Source: UBA8752 sp965657965 (GTDB lineage Bacteria > Bacteroidota > Bacteroidia > Flavobacteriales_D > Sanyastnellaceae). Taken from it: 64,000 nucleotides of DNA. Of the stretch, positions 34,447-43,863 are shown in pieces. A model generated the notes under the pieces. That model was not told the DNA's origin. It did not search any database and was given only the letters and a program-made list of their open reading frames with translations. The DNA lies in assembly GCA_965657965.1 (NCBI GenBank), contig CBFHQM010000002.1, positions 144,222 to 208,221 of the forward strand, given 5' to 3'. How positions within the stretch are numbered: the stretch's first letter is position 1; every line of letters starts with the position of its first letter. The position numbers and the translations under genes were made by a program.

Positions 34447-34927
34447 GGTGCCAATGCACGTGAGCTTGGGCGCAATGTTCGCCTTGGGCGTCGTACAAAT
34501 CAGAAACGAGGGTAACGCGTGCGACGCCCACCTCTTCCAACACGCCGGTGAGTCCTTCGACTTCCGGCGTGTTTCGCGAGGCCTTGGCGATGCAATTCCC
34601 TTTGGGCTTGGCTAAATAATCCACTTCAATCCGCGACATGATGATGCGATAGTCACGCATGCCTACGGCAATCATCACGGACGCACCCGAGGCAAACTCC
34701 AACGCTGTGGCAATGGCACAAGCGTGCATGCCCCCCAAGTGGTTACGATTGGAACGCCTCTCGGGAAGTCCGACTTCTACCGCGGCTGATGTGACTGCAG
34801 AAATCCGAATTCGGTGAGGCTGATTGAAGGGCAGCGCCATGCGCAAAAGCCGATCCAATGCTTTGGGACTCCCCTCCTTTGCCGCCAGTAAAGCAGCATC
34901 TGCGCGTTTTGCGACGTATGCGTTCAT
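34421..34927 (-). CDS. DUF4442 hotdog-fold thioesterase-like protein
   Basis: A 168-residue cytoplasmic protein with the PaaI/DUF4442 hotdog-fold pattern: FNQPHRIRISAVTSAAVEVGLPER, RSNRNHLGGMHACAIATALEFASG (the HxGGMHACAIA helix and active-site region) and MSRIEVDYLAKPKGN. Members are predicted acyl-CoA thioesterases; the substrate is unknown. I use the ATG at 34927, which overlaps the stop of the upstream pyrophosphohydrolase (ATGA), instead of a longer frame from 35137 that would lie inside that gene. Confidence 0.82.
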   Translation of the reverse strand: MNAYVAKRADAALLAAKEGSPKALDRLLRMALPFNQPHRIRISAVTSAAVEVGLPERRSNRNHLGGMHACAIATALEFASGASVMIAVGMRDYRIIMSRIEVDYLAKPKGNCIAKASRNTPEVEGLTGVLEEVGVARVTLVSDLYDAQGEHCAQAHVHWHLKAWEKRA

Positions 34928-35349
34928 TTCCCCTCGGATTGAACAGGAAGGGCACCCGCCTCTTGAAGAACCCCTTGTATGTTGGGTTTGAAATAATGTG
35001 GACCCTTCATCACTTTGCCATCTGCGCGATAGATGGGCTGACCATCGGCCCCCAGCTTGGACATGTTTGAGTCCTGAATGGCTTGAAAAACATCGGCCAT
35101 GACATCCTGCATGCCATGTGTGATGATCGTGCCACACAAGATGTACAACATGTCGCCCAACGCATCTGCCACCTCCACCATGTCCCCGGCTTTGACAGCC
35201 TCCAAGTACTCATCGTTCTCTTCGGCCATGAGCCGGTGGCGGAGGTCCATTTCCCCCTCCGGAATGTTCAATTTGGGCTGATTTTCCACCCGCATCCCAA
35301 AGGTGGAATGGAACCGCTCCACTGCATTCAATCCATCTTGTAAAGTCAT
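34924..35349 (-). CDS. MazG/PRA-PH-like nucleoside triphosphate pyrophosphohydrolase
   Basis: A 141-residue all-alpha NTP pyrophosphohydrolase. The magnesium-binding pattern is visible: LMAEENDEYLEAV (ExxE) followed by MVEVADALGDMLYILCGT (ExxD). The C-terminal segment MSKLGADGQPIYRADGKVMKGPHY is typical of the phosphoribosyl-ATP pyrophosphohydrolase-like subgroup seen in phages and bacteria. It is likely a house-cleaning enzyme for non-canonical nucleotides rather than HisE, as no his genes are nearby. It overlaps the DUF4442 gene by 4 bases. Confidence 0.85.
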   Translation of the reverse strand: MTLQDGLNAVERFHSTFGMRVENQPKLNIPEGEMDLRHRLMAEENDEYLEAVKAGDMVEVADALGDMLYILCGTIITHGMQDVMADVFQAIQDSNMSKLGADGQPIYRADGKVMKGPHYFKPNIQGVLQEAGALPVQSEGK

Positions 35350-35410
35350 GGGAACAAGATGGCCAACATCTTTTAACCGGCCCCGCTCTAACCACCCTCA
35401 GTCTCGGGTT

Positions 35411-35418
35411 TATTTTTG
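35411..35418 (+). promoter_or_regulatory. -7 promoter element TATTTTTG for the moxR-bat operon
   Basis: An exact TAnnTTTG match, 48 bases before the moxR ATG at 35467. It lies inside the longer frame that begins at 35416, which argues for the downstream start. Confidence 0.55.
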
Positions 35419-35466
35419 CAACCCGCGTTGGCTCACACGTGGAACACATATCGACAGCAATACTTC

Positions 35467-36504
35467 ATGGAAAGTCAATCCCACCCCAGCTCGGTTGAGG
35501 CGCCACAAAATGGTCACCCCGACATTCAAGCGCTGACCGACCGCATCGTACAAGCCAGCGCTTTTGTGGACCCATTGCGTCACGAAGTCGGCAAGGTGGT
35601 CGTGGGGCAGAAAAACATGGTCGACACCTTGCTGATCGGATTGCTCGCAGATGGTCATGTTTTGCTCGAGGGCGTCCCAGGCCTGGCCAAAACCTTGGCG
35701 ATTCACACCTTGAGTAAAGCCGTGGCTGTTGACTTTAACCGCATCCAATTCACACCAGACCTACTGCCTGCCGACGTTGTGGGCACCATGATCTACAACC
35801 AGAAAGAAGAAGCTTTTACGGTCAGCCGAGGCCCCATTTTTTCTCACTTCGTGTTGGCCGATGAGATCAACCGAGCCCCGGCCAAGGTCCAAAGCGCCTT
35901 GCTCGAGGCCATGCAAGAAAGACAGGTGACCATTGGAGCTGAGACCTTTCCTCTGCCACAGCCCTTTCTTGTTCTGGCGACACAAAACCCGGTGGAGCAA
36001 GAAGGCACTTACCCCTTGCCCGAGGCACAAGTCGACCGTTTTTTGCTCAAAACCGTGATTGACTACCCCACACCTGAGGACGAGCAACAAATACTTCGGT
36101 CGCAAGTCGCATCCGGACCCAAGCCCAAAGTGAATGCCGTGGTCAAGCCGGAGCAAATCCGAACCGCGAGAGAGCTGGTTCGCGAAGTTTACATGGACGA
36201 AAAAGTGGAACGCTACATCGTGAATTTGGTCCACGCCACACGCCGTCCAGAAAACCACGGTTTGGGGCACCTGTCACCACTGATCAGTTTCGGAGCCTCT
36301 CCCCGCGCATCCATTGGTTTGGCTATGGCGGGCAAAGCCCGTGCCTTCATGGCCCATCGGGGATATGTGATTCCTGAAGACATTCGCGCCGTAGCCATGG
36401 ATGTGCTTCGCCACCGAATCGGACTCACCTTCGAGGCCGAAGCCGAGGAAATTCAGCAAGAGCAAATCGTAACCGAAATTCTCGACCAAGTTCAAGTTCC
36501 CTGA
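35467..36504 (+). CDS. MoxR family AAA+ ATPase
   Basis: A 345-residue chaperone-like ATPase that acts with von Willebrand A-domain proteins. Walker A is GVPGLAKT (residues 69-76). Walker B and sensor are FVLADEINRAPAKVQSALLEAMQERQVT, and LATQNPVEQEGTYPLPEAQVDRFLL is the MoxR signature. It is the first of six same-strand genes with gaps of 1 base or overlaps, ending with the BatDE fusion. The ATG at 35467 is chosen; a frame from 35416 overlaps the promoter element. Confidence 0.94.
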   Translation: MESQSHPSSVEAPQNGHPDIQALTDRIVQASAFVDPLRHEVGKVVVGQKNMVDTLLIGLLADGHVLLEGVPGLAKTLAIHTLSKAVAVDFNRIQFTPDLLPADVVGTMIYNQKEEAFTVSRGPIFSHFVLADEINRAPAKVQSALLEAMQERQVTIGAETFPLPQPFLVLATQNPVEQEGTYPLPEAQVDRFLLKTVIDYPTPEDEQQILRSQVASGPKPKVNAVVKPEQIRTARELVREVYMDEKVERYIVNLVHATRRPENHGLGHLSPLISFGASPRASIGLAMAGKARAFMAHRGYVIPEDIRAVAMDVLRHRIGLTFEAEAEEIQQEQIVTEILDQVQVP

Positions 36505-36505
36505 C

Positions 36506-37372
36506 ATGGAAGCGGCCGAGCTGATTCGACGCGTGCGCAGGGTAGAACTTCGCGCCAGAGGCCTGAGCAATCAAGTCTTCTCCGGTGAATACCACAGCGC
36601 GTTCAAGGGACGCGGAATGGCGTTCAGCGAGAACCGCGCATATCAGCACGGCGACGAAATCCGCACCATCGATTGGAATGTCACGGCGCGAATGCGGGCA
36701 CCCTACGTTAAGGTGTTTCAAGAAGAAAGGGAGCTCACTGCCATGCTCCTCATCGATGTGAGCGCTTCAGGAAAAATCGGAAGTAGAGGTCTAACGAAGA
36801 GAGAACTTTCCGCAGAATTGGCGGCCGTTCTTGCCTTCTCGGCGGGCCAGAACAACGACAAAATTGGTGCCTTGCTGTTTTCCGATCGCGTAGAGAGGTT
36901 CATCCCCCCCAAAAAAGGCCGGAGTCACATTCTGCGCATCATCCGCGAGGTCATCGACATCGAACCCAAAGGGAAAGGAACAGACATAACCCAGGCGCTG
37001 GAGCACTTTGGCCGCGCCATGAAAAAGCGCACCATTGCTTTTTTGATCAGCGATCTCCAAGACCGCGGTTTCGAAGACATTCTCAAGAGAACGTCTCGGC
37101 GCCACGACCTTGTTGCGTTGCAAATCCACGACGCCATCGAAGGCCGAGCCACAAAACTGGGTTGGCTGGCTGGCTGGGACCCAGAATCCGCCACACTCAA
37201 TCACATTGGAACGGGATCACTGCGTTGGAGAAAACGCTACGAAAAAGCGGTGCGCGAGCATCAAGAAGACATCGAAGGCTACATGAAACGCTCAGGCGTC
37301 GATCACGCCATGCTGCATACGGACCGGCCGTATGTGCAACCCCTCATGCAATTGTTTGATCGTCGTGGTTAA
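36506..37372 (+). CDS. DUF58 domain protein (VWA-like)
   Basis: A 288-residue protein of the DUF58 family, normally encoded beside MoxR. RARGLSNQVFSGEYHSAFKGRGMAF and YQHGDEIRTIDWNVTARM are family signatures (DUF58 core). The following VWA-like part has AMLLIDVSASGKIGSRG, with a DxSxS metal-site motif. It has no membrane segment. It lies one base after moxR. Its role in the Bat system is not biochemically defined. Confidence 0.92.
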   Translation: MEAAELIRRVRRVELRARGLSNQVFSGEYHSAFKGRGMAFSENRAYQHGDEIRTIDWNVTARMRAPYVKVFQEERELTAMLLIDVSASGKIGSRGLTKRELSAELAAVLAFSAGQNNDKIGALLFSDRVERFIPPKKGRSHILRIIREVIDIEPKGKGTDITQALEHFGRAMKKRTIAFLISDLQDRGFEDILKRTSRRHDLVALQIHDAIEGRATKLGWLAGWDPESATLNHIGTGSLRWRKRYEKAVREHQEDIEGYMKRSGVDHAMLHTDRPYVQPLMQLFDRRG

Positions 37373-38369
37373 GCGTGGCTCATCCATCCTTGCCATCCTG
37401 TGGTGCTCTGCTTTGGGAATGGTTGCCCAAACCGCGGCCCTCACCCTCGCCATCGAGAAAGACAGCGTGGGCCTCGGGGAGCCTTTGACATTGACCCTGA
37501 CTTCCGACGAACCTCTTTCGGGTGGTCAGCGCTGGCAATGGCCAGAACTGCAAAGCGGTGACACGTTGCCTCAGGGCTGGGAAATCCTTTCGGTGGGAGC
37601 CTTAGATAGCACTACTTCGCCGGACCTCGATGCCGGGATTCGCCGATCGCAAAGCATTGTTGTCTTGTCTTGGGACACTGGGCTTAAGGTGATTGAGCCC
37701 TTTCAATTGACAAGTGCCAGCGGTACAACATCGTCGAGCAGGCCCCAGCTGCTCCAGGTTGGGTTAGCCACATTAGAGTCCAACCCTGCGCCAAAGCCAC
37801 TTCAGGGCTACCGCGCATTCGCTTGGACCTGGTGGGAGCGGATCTCGCGCGTACTGCCTTGGGTTCTCTCCATTCTGGCTGGAATCGGCCTTTTGTTTTG
37901 GGCCATTCGAAAATGGCGCCAACGCGAAATACCGCATCTCCCGACTGACAAGCCCGTGGTGCCATTGGAACCCGCGCACGTCTTGGCTTTGAGAATGTTG
38001 TATCGCCTAAAGGAGAATCAACCTTGGGCCAATGGAGATGGCAAGGAGACCCAAGCCCAGCTCTCGGAAGCGGTACGCCTTCATTTGCAAGGCACCTTTG
38101 GAGTGAAGGCACTGGAGCGCGCAACGGAAGAGCTCGCCGCACAATTGAACCAGAGCGCAACACGCGGCATCGAACCAGAAGATGTTCTGTGGCTCACGCG
38201 ATTGCTGAGACAATCAGACCTGGTCAAGTTCGCGAAACAATCGATGGGCAACGATGCACACATGAACGCCGTGAATGGCGCCATTCACTGGGTAGAGCGC
38301 ACACGCCCACAACCAGCGCCTTCCGAAGAGGAGTCCTCCCCCAATCAATCCACCATGGATCATGGGTAA
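37365..38369 (+). CDS. Membrane protein of the moxR-bat operon (DUF4381/BatD-like)
   Basis: About 334 residues from a GTG at 37365 (an upstream frame start at 37332 lies inside the DUF58 gene). A signal peptide (ILAILWCSALGMVAQ) leads into a beta-rich extracytoplasmic domain (residues 25-140, DSVGLGEPLTLTLTSDEP). One transmembrane helix follows (VLPWVLSILAGIGLLFWAIRKW), then a cytoplasmic helical part rich in leucine (LALRMLYRLKENQPW, EDVLWLTRLLRQSDLVKFAK). This plan fits the DUF4381-like proteins of Bat loci. It overlaps batA by 8 bases. The exact family is uncertain. Confidence 0.75.
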   Translation: MVKRGSSILAILWCSALGMVAQTAALTLAIEKDSVGLGEPLTLTLTSDEPLSGGQRWQWPELQSGDTLPQGWEILSVGALDSTTSPDLDAGIRRSQSIVVLSWDTGLKVIEPFQLTSASGTTSSSRPQLLQVGLATLESNPAPKPLQGYRAFAWTWWERISRVLPWVLSILAGIGLLFWAIRKWRQREIPHLPTDKPVVPLEPAHVLALRMLYRLKENQPWANGDGKETQAQLSEAVRLHLQGTFGVKALERATEELAAQLNQSATRGIEPEDVLWLTRLLRQSDLVKFAKQSMGNDAHMNAVNGAIHWVERTRPQPAPSEEESSPNQSTMDHG

Positions 38370-39456
38370 AGCGTCCACCCAAGCCTTTTCCGCCCCTCGT
38401 GTGCGACAGGCCATCGTCCAATTGATGGCGTGGTCCATTTTGATGGTCAGTTTCCTCGCCTTCAATGGCCAGTACGAATGGGCGGACCCAACTGCCTTTT
38501 GGTGGGGCAGCTTGGTTGTTGCCTGGAGCGTTTGGCGTGTCATCCTACCCATTGCATCGCCCACCTTTCAAATCAACTTGAATCACCTGGACCTGCGCCC
38601 ACCGAGACGAGACCAGTGGATCCCCCTGACGCCCGACTTCCTGCGCACCGTCGGAATGGGACTGTTGGTGGCGGTGGTCGCTCGGCCACAAAGCTCTTCC
38701 AGCATCGAGAACATGACCCGTGAGGGAATCGACATTGTGATGGCCATGGATGCCTCTGCCAGCATGTTGAGCAAGGATTTCCGGCCCAACCGGCTTGAAG
38801 CGGCCAAAGAAGTCGCCAAAGCTTTTGTGGAAGACCGGCCTTTTGACCGCGTTGGCGTGGTGGTTTACGAGGGAGAGAGCTTTACCCAGGTTCCCCTGAC
38901 CACGGACCATAGAGTGGTGATCGACGGCTTAGACGCCCTCGAAACTGGACGCGTAGAAGGCGGCACTGCCATTGGCATGGGCCTGGCCACCGCGGTCAAT
39001 CGCCTGCGCAAGAGCGACGCCAAGAGCAAGGTGGTCATTTTGATCACCGACGGAGAGAACAACGCAGGTCAAATCGAGCCACTCGATGCTGCCCAGCTTG
39101 CGCGACTCGAAGACATCCGTGTTTACACCGTTGGCGTTGGAACCGTGGGAAAGGCGAAAAGCCCGGTACGCCAACGACCAGATGGCAGCTACATCTATGA
39201 CTGGGTAGAAGTCAACATCGATGAGGCCGCTCTCAAGGCCATTGCACAAGAAACCAGCGGACGCTACTTCCGTGCCACGAGCGGAGAGAAACTCAAAGAG
39301 ATTTACGCGGAAATCGACATCCTCGAGAAAACGCGATTCAACGTCTTTCGTTACAATAAACGCACCGAAGAGTACCCCTTCTTAGGCTGGTTGGCCTTTC
39401 TATGTCTTGGCCTTGAAGCCGTTGTGCGTCACGTCTTTATTCGCAGTCTCCCGTGA
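38362..39456 (+). CDS. batA: BatA: membrane protein with VWA domain
   Basis: A 364-residue inner-membrane protein of the aerotolerance operon. Two N-terminal membrane segments (residues 22-35 and 46-66) and a short linker (LDLRPPRRDQWIPLTPDFLRTVGMGLLVAVV) precede the VWA domain. The MIDAS motif is DASAS at residues 130-134 in IVMAMDASASML, with GGTAIGMGLATAVNRL and ILITDGENNAG completing the metal site. A last membrane segment ends the protein (YPFLGWLAFLCLGLEAVVRHVF). The stop overlaps the batBC GTG. Confidence 0.93.
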   Translation: MGKASTQAFSAPRVRQAIVQLMAWSILMVSFLAFNGQYEWADPTAFWWGSLVVAWSVWRVILPIASPTFQINLNHLDLRPPRRDQWIPLTPDFLRTVGMGLLVAVVARPQSSSSIENMTREGIDIVMAMDASASMLSKDFRPNRLEAAKEVAKAFVEDRPFDRVGVVVYEGESFTQVPLTTDHRVVIDGLDALETGRVEGGTAIGMGLATAVNRLRKSDAKSKVVILITDGENNAGQIEPLDAAQLARLEDIRVYTVGVGTVGKAKSPVRQRPDGSYIYDWVEVNIDEAALKAIAQETSGRYFRATSGEKLKEIYAEIDILEKTRFNVFRYNKRTEEYPFLGWLAFLCLGLEAVVRHVFIRSLP

Positions 39457-41366
39457 AACATCTGACCACATACAAGGTGTTTGCCCACGTTACGGGTTTG
39501 ATCCTGTTTGAAGTGGCCTTTTGGGCGGCTTTGGGCGGCTTGGCCATTTTGTTGAGAAAGGCCGCACCCCAGCTGGACCTTCATCAGCCCGAAGCGTGGC
39601 CGGTGCTCTTGCTCCCAGCCCTGGGATTGGCCCTGTTCGCTCGCCATTACCGATGGAAACAGCTCAGGATGACCTCTGTGGTGGATTTGAATTTGAGCGC
39701 CTCGTTGTGGCCCGATGCCCGCCCGCGTCGACACGTTTGGAAATTCTTGATCTGGAGAACGGCCATGGCCATCCTCGCTCTGGGCATGCTTGATCCCAAA
39801 TGGGGAACCCGAATGGAAGAGGTGGAATCCGAGGGTGTGGACATTATGGTGGCCATGGACGTGAGCAAGTCCATGTTGACAGAGGACCTGAGCATGTCTC
39901 GTTTGGATCTGGCCAAGCGCACCATCGAGCGCATCGTCAAGCAACTTGATGGAGACCGTGTTGGCCTCGTCGTGTTTGCGGGGGACGCTTATGTGCAAGC
40001 TCCGCTGACCTTAGACTTGGCTGCAGTCAAGCTCTTTCTGGACGCTGCCAGCCCTGCATCCATTCCTCTGCAAGGCACAGCGGTAGGAAGGGCCATCGCC
40101 TTGTGCGCCGAGTCCTTTGATGCAGAAAGCCAAGCGAGTAAGGTCATTTTGATCATCACCGACGGAGAGAACCACGAAGACGACGCATTGGCGCGCGCCG
40201 CAGATGCTGCCAACGATGGCATTGCCGTCCACGCCATTGGCATGGCTTCGGACGCTGGCGGTCCGATTCCCGTGTACGACCGATATGGGCGGGCCAACGG
40301 TTACAAAACTGACGAAGCGGGCCAACCCATCGTGTCCACCTTGGACGAGCGCATGCTGGTGGCCATGGTTGAGGCAGGAAAGGGAACCTACGTTCGCGCC
40401 AACCAAGGCTACGTGGACCTCAATCCGTTCACCAACAGTTTAGAGGGACTGGACACCGCCCAAGGCTCGACTGTTTCTTACACCGATTACGAACACCAAT
40501 ACCCCCTGTTCTTTTTGATTGGACTGCTGCTGCTGATTGTCGAAGGCATCTGGCCCACCAAAGCGATTTCCCTTTCGAGACAACAAAGTGCTTCCATTGT
40601 GATCCTGCTGGCTTCGGGCTTGAGCTTGCAGGCCCAAATGCCTGCCCGTGGATCAAAAGCTCAAGCTGTGGCTGGGTCAGAAGCCATGGCCAAGCGGTCT
40701 TTTGTTGAAGCGGACAGTTTGTTTCGCGCTGCCGAAAGTTGGTCCGGCGGACCCGAAGGCCAAATGGCACTCAACAGAGGCATGGCGTTGGCTTCGGCCG
40801 GTCAAAATGACGAGGCATTGCGCGCCTTTCAAAACGCTGCATCGGCATCGTCTAACCCTCAACTTCAAGCCGATGCTTGGAACAATGTGGGCAACGTTCT
40901 CATGGGCAATCAAGACTTGGAGGGCGCCATTGGTGCTTACCAGCAGTCCCTTCGGCTGGACCCCGCAGATGCGGAAACGCGCTACAACCTGAATCTGGCT
41001 TACGCCATGAAGCAAGCGCAAGACCAGGAACAGGAAGGAGACCAGGAACAAGACGGAGACCAAGAACAGGACGGAGACCAAGAGCAGGACGGAGACCAAG
41101 AGCAAGAAGGGAACAAAGACGGCGAGGAGCAAAAAGAAGGGGACTCGGACAAAGAGAGCGAATCAGGAGAACAGAGTGGTTCCGAAGGAGGGGAAGACGA
41201 AAACCAACCTACTCAGCCAAGGCCAGGCGAAATCCAGCCGGAAGAAGCGGCGCGCATATTGGATATGCTTGAGAGAAGCGAAGCCACATTGCGTGCCAAA
41301 TTGCAGGCTCAGGAGAATGCCAAACGGCGCAAAGCCAATCGGCAAAAAATTGAAAAAGACTGGTGA
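39453..41366 (+). CDS. BatB-BatC fusion: VWA domain plus TPR domain and acidic repeat tail
   Basis: A 637-residue protein starting at GTG. Residues 1-350 form BatB: membrane segments, a VWA domain with MIDAS DVSKS (136-140), ILIITDGENHED, and a final helix (YPLFFLIGLLLLIVEGIW). A second hydrophobic stretch (ASIVILLASGLSLQAQ) then leads into a BatC-like TPR domain (MALNRGMALASAGQNDEALRAF, DAWNNVGNVLMGNQDLEGAIG). An acidic tail with five near-identical six-residue units (DQEQDG) follows. Separate BatB and BatC are more usual; here they are in one frame. It overlaps batDE by 4 bases. Confidence 0.9.
   Translation: MKHLTTYKVFAHVTGLILFEVAFWAALGGLAILLRKAAPQLDLHQPEAWPVLLLPALGLALFARHYRWKQLRMTSVVDLNLSASLWPDARPRRHVWKFLIWRTAMAILALGMLDPKWGTRMEEVESEGVDIMVAMDVSKSMLTEDLSMSRLDLAKRTIERIVKQLDGDRVGLVVFAGDAYVQAPLTLDLAAVKLFLDAASPASIPLQGTAVGRAIALCAESFDAESQASKVILIITDGENHEDDALARAADAANDGIAVHAIGMASDAGGPIPVYDRYGRANGYKTDEAGQPIVSTLDERMLVAMVEAGKGTYVRANQGYVDLNPFTNSLEGLDTAQGSTVSYTDYEHQYPLFFLIGLLLLIVEGIWPTKAISLSRQQSASIVILLASGLSLQAQMPARGSKAQAVAGSEAMAKRSFVEADSLFRAAESWSGGPEGQMALNRGMALASAGQNDEALRAFQNAASASSNPQLQADAWNNVGNVLMGNQDLEGAIGAYQQSLRLDPADAETRYNLNLAYAMKQAQDQEQEGDQEQDGDQEQDGDQEQDGDQEQEGNKDGEEQKEGDSDKESESGEQSGSEGGEDENQPTQPRPGEIQPEEAARILDMLERSEATLRAKLQAQENAKRRKANRQKIEKDW
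41022..41111 (+). repeat. 18-bp tandem repeat (five units) inside batBC
   Basis: Five consecutive 18-base units of the form GACCAAGAACAGGACGGA, differing by a few bases each, encode DQEQ(D/E)G five times. Being in frame, copy-number change would lengthen or shorten the acidic linker without a frameshift. Confidence 0.9.
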
Positions 41367-43861
41367 TGTCAAGAGTAAAATGGTGGACCACGGCCCCTGC
41401 GGCCCTTTGGCGGACCTTGGCTTTCCTCCTGCTTTTGCTCCCTTCAGCCGCCATGGCGCAGGGGTTCTCTGTGACTGTAGACCGCAATCCCATCGTCGCC
41501 AATACGCCTTTCCGAATCACCTTCGAATTCAAAGATGTGCGCGTTGATTTTCAGGGTCCGCCGGCCATTGAAGGGCTTAGGTACCTCAACGGACCTTCCA
41601 CTTCAAACAGCACCCAAATCATCAATGGCTCGCGATCATCGACCCGCAGCTTTACGTATACAGCTTCGGTGAATCGCGTAGGAACGCTGCGCATCCCTAA
41701 GGTCAGTTACAAGGTGGGAAAAACCACCTTAGCCTCGAAACCCATCACGCTGAAGGTCGTCAAAGCTGGCGACAAGAAGGAAGCGGGCTCTGCACAGTTT
41801 CAAGCTGTCATCGAGGTAGACAAGCCGCGCGTTTTCCTGGGCGAACCGGTGCGCGTTCAATACCGCATTTACAACCGTCTTGATGGTGTCGACATCCGCA
41901 ACTACACATTTCCGGACCTCTCTGGCGCTTGGAAGGAGACGGTCGAAGGTGAAGACCCACGTTGGGAAAACACGGTGATTCGAGGCCAACGGTTTCAATT
42001 CGCGACCTTGAGAACCGACCTATTGTACCCAACGCAAACGGGGGAACTCGTTCTCAGTGGATTTGATGTGAATGCGCAAGCACGCATTTCATTTTTCAAT
42101 TCTAGGCCCTTGAATTCGAGTGCTCAAACGGTCAAAATTCAGGTGGACCCGCTGCCCACCGTACCACCGGCCCCCTCTTTGGGTACGTTTGGCAACCTCA
42201 AAGTCCGCTGGGGAGCCGAGGGAAGCACGAGCACCAAAGTCAACGAAGCGGTCAACCTTTCCCTCGAATTCAATGGCAAAGGCAACTTGAGCCTAATCGG
42301 TGCGCCCGAGTTGGATTGGCCCACAGACCTAGAGGCCTTCGACCCAGAGATCAAGGACAGAATTCGCACAAACGTTTCCGGGCAGAAGGGAAAGCGAACC
42401 CTCACCTATCTGGTGATTCCTCGATCCGAAGGGGAATTTGACATCGCCCTTCCCGATCTGAGTTATTTCGACTTCGAAAAGGACCGATTCGTACGACTGT
42501 CTCCCCCTCCCATCCACTTGACTGTGGCCGCAGGAGACGAGACCAATGCCCCTGCATTTGGTTTCAACAGCAAGTCAGACGTCACCATCCTCACCCGAGA
42601 CGTTCGTTTTATTCGCACGCAAACGGAATTGCGCCCTCGTTCCGGTCGCTTTTATGGCGGTGGACTCCATCGGTTGTTATGGGCGCTGCCACCCTTGGCT
42701 TTCTTGCTGCTCGCTTTTCTCAAACGGAAACGCGACCGAGGTGCACAGGATCCACGCGTGGCGCAGCGCAAGGCTGCGATGCGCAAAATGAAAACCGCCC
42801 TCACCAAAGCCAAATCTGGAGAATTGGACTTGGACGCTTTGGGCACGGCCGTTCATGACTTCCTCCAAGCGCGTCTTGACCTCTCCCAAAGTGAGGCCGA
42901 CAGACAGCGCTATGCCCAAGCCCTTTATTCCCGGGGCGGTCACGATCTTGAAAACGCTTGGCTCGACATTGTGGACATTCTCGACAGGGGCCGCTTTGCG
43001 CCCGGTGCTCCTGAGCCCCGCGACTTGGCGACACAAATTGAACAGGCCATGAAAAGAATGGACGTCAGGTCCAAACCAATGTCCAAAAGCACCCTGCGTA
43101 CGTTGGGCATTTTGATTTTGACTGGGCTTTCGCTGAACGCAAAAGCCTCTCCGGAACCCGCTGCCGCTTTAGAAGCTTTTCAAAGAGGCAATGCCGCCTA
43201 CACCGCGGGAGATCCAGCTTTGGCCATTGAAGCGTACGAAGAAGCCGCTCAAGAATGGACTTCTTTCGAACTCGAATACAACCTTGGCGGGGCTCACTAC
43301 AAGGCCGGCAACATTGGCTCCTGTATTCTGCACTACCAGCGCGCCCGCAGATTCCGACCCAACGATGACGACTTGAATGCCAATTTACTTTTGGCCCAAG
43401 GCGCTGTAATTGACCGCATGGAAGACATGCCCGAAATCGACTTCACCCCCCTTTGGAGAGAGCTGATTTCTGAGGAAAAACTCAGCGGCTGGATTGCCGC
43501 CTCTCTGTTCTTCTGGCTACTTGGCTTTGCACTGTTGGCGCTTCGCCTTTTCAGAACAGAAGTGGGCATCCGCCGAACCTTGGGCCTTACCGCCCCCCTG
43601 GTTCTTTTGGTGGCTTTGTCTTTGGGAATACTGAGTAAGCAAACCCATCAGCGCATCGTGGCAGAGGACGGTGCAGTCATCATGGTCCCGAGGGTGGAAG
43701 TCAAAAGTGCCCCAGCAGAAGGGGGCGAACAGCCCAACCTTTTCGTGTTGCACGAAGGAACTGTGGTCAAACTCATGAGAAATGAAGGTGAGTGGCGTCA
43801 GATCCGCCTCAGCAACGGCAACACCGGATGGGTAAAAGCCAAGGACCTCGCCTCGATTTGA
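41366..43861 (+). CDS. BatD-BatE fusion protein
   Basis: An 831-residue protein from the ATG at 41366 (a GTG lies one codon earlier). Residues 1-30 form a signal peptide (FLLLLPSAAMAQ), followed by BatD Ig-like domains (VTVDRNPIVANTPFRITFEF, VIEVDKPRVFLGEPVRVQYRIYN) and a membrane helix (LLWALPPLAFLLLAFLKRKR). At about residue 572 a second signal-like segment starts (SKSTLRTLGILILTGLSLNAKAS) and leads into BatE: TPRs (ALEAFQRGNAAYTAGDPALAIEAYEE-type), two membrane helices and a C-terminal SH3-like domain (VVKLMRNEGEWRQIRLSNGNTGWVKA). An in-frame ATG at 43079 could also give free BatE. Confidence 0.88.
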   Translation: MSRVKWWTTAPAALWRTLAFLLLLLPSAAMAQGFSVTVDRNPIVANTPFRITFEFKDVRVDFQGPPAIEGLRYLNGPSTSNSTQIINGSRSSTRSFTYTASVNRVGTLRIPKVSYKVGKTTLASKPITLKVVKAGDKKEAGSAQFQAVIEVDKPRVFLGEPVRVQYRIYNRLDGVDIRNYTFPDLSGAWKETVEGEDPRWENTVIRGQRFQFATLRTDLLYPTQTGELVLSGFDVNAQARISFFNSRPLNSSAQTVKIQVDPLPTVPPAPSLGTFGNLKVRWGAEGSTSTKVNEAVNLSLEFNGKGNLSLIGAPELDWPTDLEAFDPEIKDRIRTNVSGQKGKRTLTYLVIPRSEGEFDIALPDLSYFDFEKDRFVRLSPPPIHLTVAAGDETNAPAFGFNSKSDVTILTRDVRFIRTQTELRPRSGRFYGGGLHRLLWALPPLAFLLLAFLKRKRDRGAQDPRVAQRKAAMRKMKTALTKAKSGELDLDALGTAVHDFLQARLDLSQSEADRQRYAQALYSRGGHDLENAWLDIVDILDRGRFAPGAPEPRDLATQIEQAMKRMDVRSKPMSKSTLRTLGILILTGLSLNAKASPEPAAALEAFQRGNAAYTAGDPALAIEAYEEAAQEWTSFELEYNLGGAHYKAGNIGSCILHYQRARRFRPNDDDLNANLLLAQGAVIDRMEDMPEIDFTPLWRELISEEKLSGWIAASLFFWLLGFALLALRLFRTEVGIRRTLGLTAPLVLLVALSLGILSKQTHQRIVAEDGAVIMVPRVEVKSAPAEGGEQPNLFVLHEGTVVKLMRNEGEWRQIRLSNGNTGWVKAKDLASI

Positions 43862-43863
43862 AC

